IMG/VR virus record: IMGVR_UViG_3300022927_000105
Location: 1 to 25,034 of that record
Direction: 5' to 3' (one strand)
Length of the DNA: 25,034 bases
DNA from: a virus
The translations under genes and the position numbers were made by a program. The notes under the pieces were generated by a model. The model was not told the origin of the DNA. It saw nothing but the letters and a program-made list of their open reading frames with translations, and searched no databases. Positions 22,509 through 25,034 of the stretch are shown one piece after another (the first letter of the stretch is position 1; every line of letters starts with the position of its first letter).

Positions 22509-22799
22509 TTAGGGGTTAATGGTCATCCAACCGACTTTGCGGTACGGGAATTTGTCAGTTTTGATGATGCCAAGCTTTTGACGTGGCATTGTTTTCTTTA
22601 GCAGAACAAGCACGATAGACACAAAGAGTCCGCCGATAATGGCTGCCATCATGCCTGCAAACGTGCCTGCGAATATCCACATAAGAAAGAAGGTTATTGC
22701 TACATCTACTACGATGTCGTATTGAAGTACGCGTTTTAAATTAAGTTTGTAAAGCAAGATAAGAAACGCGCATGCGGTTAGCAATCCTGCGATTATCAT
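22509..22799 (-). CDS. Small membrane protein, 96 residues
   Basis: AGGAGG precedes ATG 22799 with a six-base spacer. Hydrophobic segments are at about 1-18 (MIIAGLLTACAFLILLYKL), 28-48 (DIVVDVAITFFLMWIFAG) and 48-66 (TFAGMMAAIIGGLFVSIVLV), so two to three membrane helices. The C-terminus is basic and polar, with GIIKTDKFPYRKVGWMTINP. This TM arrangement with a basic cytosolic tail is common in uncharacterised phage proteins, including exclusion proteins. No family is assigned. Confidence 0.65.
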   Translation of the reverse strand: MIIAGLLTACAFLILLYKLNLKRVLQYDIVVDVAITFFLMWIFAGTFAGMMAAIIGGLFVSIVLVLLKKTMPRQKLGIIKTDKFPYRKVGWMTINP

Positions 22800-22811
22800 A
22801 AGTCCTCCTGA

Positions 22812-23063
22812 TTAAACAGATCCGTATTTGTGGTACAAGTGGTGTGTTATTGCGTGTAACACTTTGTATATCTCATCTGGCTGAGTCTCTTCTAACCAAG
22901 CTTTTATTAGGTTTTTGATTGAGTCTGAGTCTGAGTCTTCTATGCAAATGAAGCCTTGCATCTCTGCTAGCTCACATACTTCGTCGCGCATCATTAAGTC
23001 GCTAAGCTCATTTAGCGTTAGTATCTGTTCGTCTACTGGTATATGTATCGTTGTCATTGACAT
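22812..23063 (-). CDS. Small acidic helical protein, 83 residues
   Basis: ATG 23063 has AAGGAG seven bases upstream and lies inside the 3' end of the preceding 55-residue ORF. The sequence is acidic and mainly helical: ILTLNELSDLMMRDEVCELA, IEDSDSDSIKNLIKAWLEE and a histidine-rich end (KVLHAITHHLYHKYGSV). It has no recognisable catalytic or metal motif, although the terminal histidines could bind a metal. It belongs to the run of small early genes between 23564 and 22280. The function is unknown. Confidence 0.65.
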   Translation of the reverse strand: MSMTTIHIPVDEQILTLNELSDLMMRDEVCELAEMQGFICIEDSDSDSIKNLIKAWLEETQPDEIYKVLHAITHHLYHKYGSV

Positions 23064-23221
23064 AGGTCTTCTCCTTGGGTTCGTATTGTTTGTAGCACGC
23101 GTCTGTAGTCTTCACTGTTGACGCTTATCCATGTTCTGTCTTCAAACTCTTGTATAAAATCTGCATCTTCTATTAGATCGAATGCATCTGCTATTGCATC
23201 CCAGTCTGTGTTGGTTGACAT
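23054..23221 (-). CDS. Small acidic protein, 55 residues
   Basis: Found by direct reading. ATG 23221 follows AAGGAG with an eight-base spacer, and its TGA overlaps the next gene by ten bases. The product starts MSTNTDWDAIADAFDLIEDA and contains FIQEFEDRTWISVNSEDYRR, so it is strongly acidic at the N-terminus and basic toward the end. The family is unknown. The good ribosome-binding site and coupling support it. Confidence 0.65.
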   Translation of the reverse strand: MSTNTDWDAIADAFDLIEDADFIQEFEDRTWISVNSEDYRRVLQTIRTQGEDLCQ

Positions 23222-23224
23222 TGG

Positions 23225-23404
23225 TTAGTTCTCCTTTGGCTGGTACTCCTTGCATTTTTTTACGTAAGTATTTCGATATATTGAAAAGCGCATCTTGTGT
23301 TTAAGACTGCACGTTGGTTTGTATTTACCCGGTAAGAAGTTGTTGCATGCAGCACAATCTTCTGCTGGTTTGTTCCTATTCTTCTTCGATTGGTTCGTCT
23401 GCAT
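23225..23404 (-). CDS. Small zinc-ribbon-like protein, 59 residues
   Basis: Found by direct reading. The ATG at 23404 overlaps the preceding gene by 29 bases, and the stop is three bases before the next start. Residues DCAACNNFLPG (16-26) supply a C-x-x-C pair, with further cysteines at 32 and 51. This four-cysteine pattern with K and R is typical of small zinc-binding phage or plasmid proteins. No ribosome-binding site is evident, so translation probably depends on the upstream gene. Confidence 0.6.
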   Translation of the reverse strand: MQTNQSKKNRNKPAEDCAACNNFLPGKYKPTCSLKHKMRFSIYRNTYVKKCKEYQPKEN

Positions 23405-23564
23405 AGTAATTTGAGTTTGTTAGTACTTCGGGGCGATATTGTTCGAGCTTAACGCTCATGCATTTTTCACAGACACGGCACAATGGGATGCCACGGGCGT
23501 CGTGCTCCCACCAACTGTCTTCACCAACATGTGTGCAGTACAGTTTTTTGTAGTATTCGTCCAT
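23376..23564 (-). CDS. Small cysteine-containing phage protein (WEHDARGIPLCRVC family)
   Basis: ATG 23564 has AAAGGAG seven bases upstream; an in-frame ATG at 23645 lacks support. The 62-residue product contains CTHVGEDSWWEHDARGIPLC, then RVCEKC, and ends with YRPEVLT..NYYADEPIEEE. I recognise this as a widely conserved small phage protein with a C-x-x-C-x-x-C core, probably zinc-binding, of unknown role. It is the first gene after the palindromic leader, so probably the first gene of this leftward unit. It overlaps the next cysteine-rich small ORF by 29 bases. Confidence 0.75.
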   Translation of the reverse strand: MDEYYKKLYCTHVGEDSWWEHDARGIPLCRVCEKCMSVKLEQYRPEVLTNSNYYADEPIEEE

Positions 23565-23663
23565 TACTCGTTCTCCTTTTATGAAATATTGGAACCTAAT
23601 TCCAGTTTTGCATGACTTTTTACTCCCAATCAGACGCGCCATCATTACCGATCAGACGCTAAC

Positions 23664-23681
23664 TGTATCTAATTGGATACA
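23664..23681. promoter_or_regulatory. 18-bp quasi-palindrome, operator candidate
   Basis: TGTATC-TAATTG-GATACA is symmetric over 18 bases except for one inner pair. It lies between the terminator at 23754-23778 and the first gene start at 23564, where a promoter for the leftward unit is expected. I could not identify convincing -35 and -10 boxes around it. Confidence 0.5.
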
Positions 23682-23717
23682 TACGACGGCACGCTTAATG
23701 CCCTTTCCGCCGCCCCA

Positions 23718-23736
23718 TTGACATGCTCGATGTCAA
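23718..23736. promoter_or_regulatory. TTGACAT-N5-ATGTCAA inverted repeat, operator candidate
   Basis: Perfect 7-bp arms (TTGACAT / ATGTCAA) are separated by GCTCG. Each arm contains TTGACA, the -35 consensus, but no matching -10 hexamer is found at normal spacing. It is located just after the terminator, in the leader of the leftward small-gene operon. Confidence 0.5.
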
Positions 23737-23753
23737 CTAGCGGTACCACGGGC

Positions 23754-23778
23754 ATAAAAAAACCCACCGAAGTGGGTT
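23754..23778 (-). terminator. Rho-independent terminator with TTCG tetraloop
   Basis: On the - strand, AACCCAC-TTCG-GTGGGTT is followed by a run of T: a 7-bp stem with a stable tetraloop. It lies 19 bases after the stop of the 212-residue gene and closes the rightmost leftward operon. Confidence 0.92.
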
Positions 23779-23796
23779 TGGTTGCGGATGTGCGGA

Positions 23797-24435
23797 TCAT
23801 GCTGCTTTTGCGCTGAAGTCTAGCCCCTGCGCTTCTGCTACGATTTTTCCATCTGCTTCGTTGTTGAGACGTTCTACAATCTCTTGCATTGCTGTGAATG
23901 CGTCGTCGAAGGACGTGCACTGAGTGGTTGTGACCCACTGGCCGTCTATGTTCTCTGACTGTGAGAAGTAGAACAGAGGTTGAATGTCATTGAGATAGGA
24001 CATCTGACCGCCCAGCCATGTGTGTAGGTTGTTAAGGGTCATGAAGTCGTCGTCAACGATCTCTGTCATGTGTGAGTTCTCAATGCTCACGCCCACCTGC
24101 TCTGATACATCCTGCGAGAAGTCGATGCCATTGGCAAAGTCTTCTGCTGAGTTGGCGATGAATAACCTACGTGCGTTCCAACATACTTGATTCATAACTG
24201 CTTGTACGAAGGTCAGTATGTACTCTGGATTGGCGAGCAACTGTGGTGAGGTGCCTGCTGTCTCCTGCTCACGTTTAGCGTCCTTGCGTTCCTTCTGAAG
24301 CTGAAGATACGTAAGTGCTATTTGGTTGGCAGTTTGCCCGTGAACCTGTCTGAGAACCTCTGCGGCGATGAGACCGTTAAGGTTATTTTTCTCTGACATC
24401 TGTGCTACTGCGTCTGCGATGAATGAATTAGTCAT
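23797..24435 (-). CDS. Hypothetical phage protein, 212 residues, last gene of the rightmost operon
   Basis: ATG 24435 follows GGAGAG. The protein is soluble and mixed alpha/beta: a helical start (SFIADAVAQMSEKNNLNGLI), a charged coiled-coil stretch (LQLQKERKDAKREQET), a central helix-rich region with CWNARRLFIANSAEDFANG, an acidic patch (MTEIVDDDFMTLNNLHTWLG), and QWVTTTQCTSFDDAFTAMQE near the end. No domain is recognised. It overlaps the upstream 50-residue ORF by eight bases, and a strong terminator follows immediately, so this short operon is likely expressed as a unit. Its position nearest the LexA-like and palindromic leader suggests an early or immediate-early gene. Confidence 0.75.
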   Translation of the reverse strand: MTNSFIADAVAQMSEKNNLNGLIAAEVLRQVHGQTANQIALTYLQLQKERKDAKREQETAGTSPQLLANPEYILTFVQAVMNQVCWNARRLFIANSAEDFANGIDFSQDVSEQVGVSIENSHMTEIVDDDFMTLNNLHTWLGGQMSYLNDIQPLFYFSQSENIDGQWVTTTQCTSFDDAFTAMQEIVERLNNEADGKIVAEAQGLDFSAKAA

Positions 24436-24580
24436 TGTAATACTCTCCGTTTTCGTTTGTGGTTTCTAATGTGAGGATCATTGTTTCGACATCGAAGTCT
24501 TGTGACTCGTGGTCAGTTAACATCTGTTCGTGGTCAGTGATCCAAGACCAGTGCTCAGTTTCTAGTGAATGCATATACAT
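24428..24580 (-). CDS. Small acidic protein, 50 residues
   Basis: Found by direct reading. ATG 24580 has AGGAGAG six bases upstream, and the stop overlaps the next gene by eight bases. The product is acidic and rich in H, E, T and D (MYMHSLETEHWSWITDHEQM, ending with TTNENGEYYND). The family is unknown. The ribosome-binding site and coupling support it. Confidence 0.65.
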   Translation of the reverse strand: MYMHSLETEHWSWITDHEQMLTDHESQDFDVETMILTLETTNENGEYYND

Positions 24581-24582
24581 GG

Positions 24583-24747
24583 TTACTCTCCTGTGACTTC
24601 TAATAGTGTTTCTAGTTCGTCTACATCTTGCTCGATATCAAACAAGCACAGTGCAATAACGGCTAACAGCACTTCGCTTGGGTTTTGTTTAGCGTACTCC
24701 ACTGCGTTGTCAATGTGGACGTACAATTTGGTTAGCGTGGTGTTCAT
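24583..24747 (-). CDS. Small amphipathic helical protein, 54 residues
   Basis: Found by direct reading. ATG 24747 follows AGGAG with a seven-base spacer and overlaps the preceding 23-residue ORF stop as ATGA. The product is helical (TKLYVHIDNAVEYAKQNPSE, then LLAVIALCLFDIEQDVDELE), with a hydrophobic centre. Its stop is two bases before the next start. The family is unknown. Confidence 0.65.
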   Translation of the reverse strand: MNTTLTKLYVHIDNAVEYAKQNPSEVLLAVIALCLFDIEQDVDELETLLEVTGE

Positions 24748-24815
24748 AGCATAGCTCCTGCAGCAATCATTAGTAGTGCTAAGATAGTTAACTGTAGTCG
24801 TTGTACTTTGGTCAT
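24744..24815 (-). CDS. 23-residue hydrophobic microprotein, first ORF of the operon
   Basis: ATG 24815 is preceded by GGAGAG (spacer about six), and the TGA overlaps the next ATG. The peptide has a basic start (MTKVQR) and a hydrophobic remainder (LTILALLMIAAGAML), resembling a single membrane helix or leader peptide. The operon-first position could also mean that it serves mainly to load ribosomes for the next gene. Confidence 0.5.
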   Translation of the reverse strand: MTKVQRLQLTILALLMIAAGAML

Positions 24816-24840
24816 GATTACTCTCCGTTGTTAATTGTTA

Positions 24841-24856
24841 GTTGACAGTTGTCAAC
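24841..24856. promoter_or_regulatory. GTTGACA-GT-TGTCAAC palindrome, operator candidate
   Basis: Perfect 7-bp inverted arms with two central bases lie 26 bases upstream of the 24815 start codon. It contains TTGACA on both strands. It shares the TTGACA half-site with the repeat at 23718-23736 but has a different spacing. Confidence 0.55.
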
Positions 24857-24899
24857 GGTCAGTGTCACCGACCAGCGAGCTTGAAAAGCGAGCTGTTTT

Positions 24900-24919
24900 T
24901 ACTGGACGGATATACAGTA
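24900..24919. promoter_or_regulatory. LexA-like SOS box
   Basis: On the - strand the 20 bases read TACTGTATATCCGTCCAGTA. Both outer arms (TACTG / CAGTA) match the gammaproteobacterial LexA consensus perfectly, as does the left half TACTGTATAT. The core is CTGT-N8-CCAG instead of CTGT-N8-ACAG. It is 85 bases upstream of the first gene of the rightmost leftward operon. Confidence 0.5.
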
Positions 24920-24950
24920 AATTGGATCAAACGAGAATGATTCGCAACAA

Positions 24951-25002
24951 TGTGTGCAGCAAACGGGGTGTGTGCAGCAATGTGTGCAGCAATGTGTGCA
25001 GG
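24951..25002. repeat. Four 12-bp TGTGTGCAGCAA repeats (iteron-like)
   Basis: Copies are at 24951-24962, 24969-24980 and 24981-24992, with a partial copy at 24993-25002 (TGTGTGCAGG). The last three are directly adjacent; the first is separated by six bases. On the + strand they fall in a short open frame running off the window, giving a V-C-S-N repeat, but no ribosome-binding site supports it. Confidence 0.75.
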
Positions 25003-25034
25003 CAAAATCGGGCTGCAGGCCGCATAAACACTCA

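Larger units (their letters stand above)
24816..25034. other. Regulatory/intergenic region with palindromes, LexA-like box and tandem repeats
   Basis: No gene of useful length is supported here on either strand. The stretch holds a 16-bp palindrome (24841-24856), a 17-bp near-palindrome (24857-24873, GGTCAGTGTCACCGACC), two direct copies of AGCGAGCT (24874-24881, 24887-24894), a LexA-like box (24900-24919) and four TGTGTGCAG repeats (24951-25002). It probably contains the promoter of the leftward operon and may contain an origin or attachment region. Confidence 0.6.

Noticed and set aside
23718-23741. TTGACA at 23718-23736 as a -35 promoter box
   Set aside because: No acceptable -10 hexamer at 16-18 bases on either strand; the symmetric arrangement fits an operator better.
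24937-25034. Open + frame through the 12-bp repeats (starting MIRNNVCS)
   Set aside because: No ribosome-binding site, very short visible part, strongly repetitive and cut by the window edge; treated as a repeat region instead.
1-25034. tRNA, rRNA and insertion sequences
   Set aside because: No cloverleaf, conserved rRNA segment, transposase-like protein or terminal inverted repeats were recognised on reading, although a dedicated tRNA scan was not possible.

Overview
The window is part of a tailed double-stranded DNA bacteriophage genome, or an integrated relative of one, most likely from a gammaproteobacterial and perhaps marine host. The evidence is a 3TM-type holin, a lambda gpJ-like tail fibre and a tail assembly chaperone on one strand. 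On the other strand lies a dense replication and nucleotide-metabolism block. Its parts are a family A DNA polymerase, a prim-pol/SF3 helicase, an SNF2 helicase, two PD-(D/E)XK nucleases, and a MoxR/Nmad5/VWA cluster. No rRNA, tRNA, CRISPR array, transposase or integrase is visible. The host assignment is inference only.

Layout. Positions 1-7947 on the + strand form the late module: the end of a small membrane protein, the holin, a large virion protein, a 1207-residue repeat fibre, two tail-tip-like proteins, a tail assembly chaperone and a 31-residue basic peptide. Most of these starts overlap or abut the previous stop. Positions 8017-24815 on the - strand form the early/middle module, which converges on the late module at about 7950-8016. 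Read in its own direction from the right, it begins with four coupled ORFs (24815 to 23797) closed by a strong terminator at 23754-23778. Next comes a palindrome-bearing leader, then a run of very small genes (23564 to 22280). The MoxR ATPase, Nmad5-like protein and VWA metallopeptidase with their embedded small ORFs follow (22314 to 19206). After these come a winged-helix protein, a membrane protein, a dATP/dGTP diphosphohydrolase-like protein and three small proteins. The core replication cassette is polA, csrA, prim-pol/helicase and Cas4-like nuclease (17746 to 12382), followed by a second strong terminator. The distal part, 12287 to 8017, holds a Gp88-like cysteine-rich protein, an SNF2 helicase, an SSB-like candidate, a VRR-NUC-type nuclease and an XRE regulator.

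The most interesting observation is regulatory. The phage encodes a CsrA homologue between its polymerase and primase genes. Two ribosome-binding sites, those of the primase and of a small gene at 18120, each lie in a hairpin whose six-base loop is UAGGAG. The stems differ in sequence but both pair well, and GGA in a hairpin loop over the ribosome-binding site is the classical CsrA target arrangement. This suggests a phage-borne post-transcriptional switch on replication genes. A LexA-like box (24900-24919) and other palindromes lie upstream of the rightmost leftward operon. The polymerase has Leu at the position equivalent to E. coli Phe762, which in environmental phages has been linked to temperate or slow replication. 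Together these fit an SOS-responsive temperate phage, but no integrase is present in the window to confirm it.

Eleven small ORFs (23 to 59 residues) were found by reading frame, ribosome-binding site and stop/start overlap. Most are translationally coupled to their neighbours, which is the best evidence that they are real.
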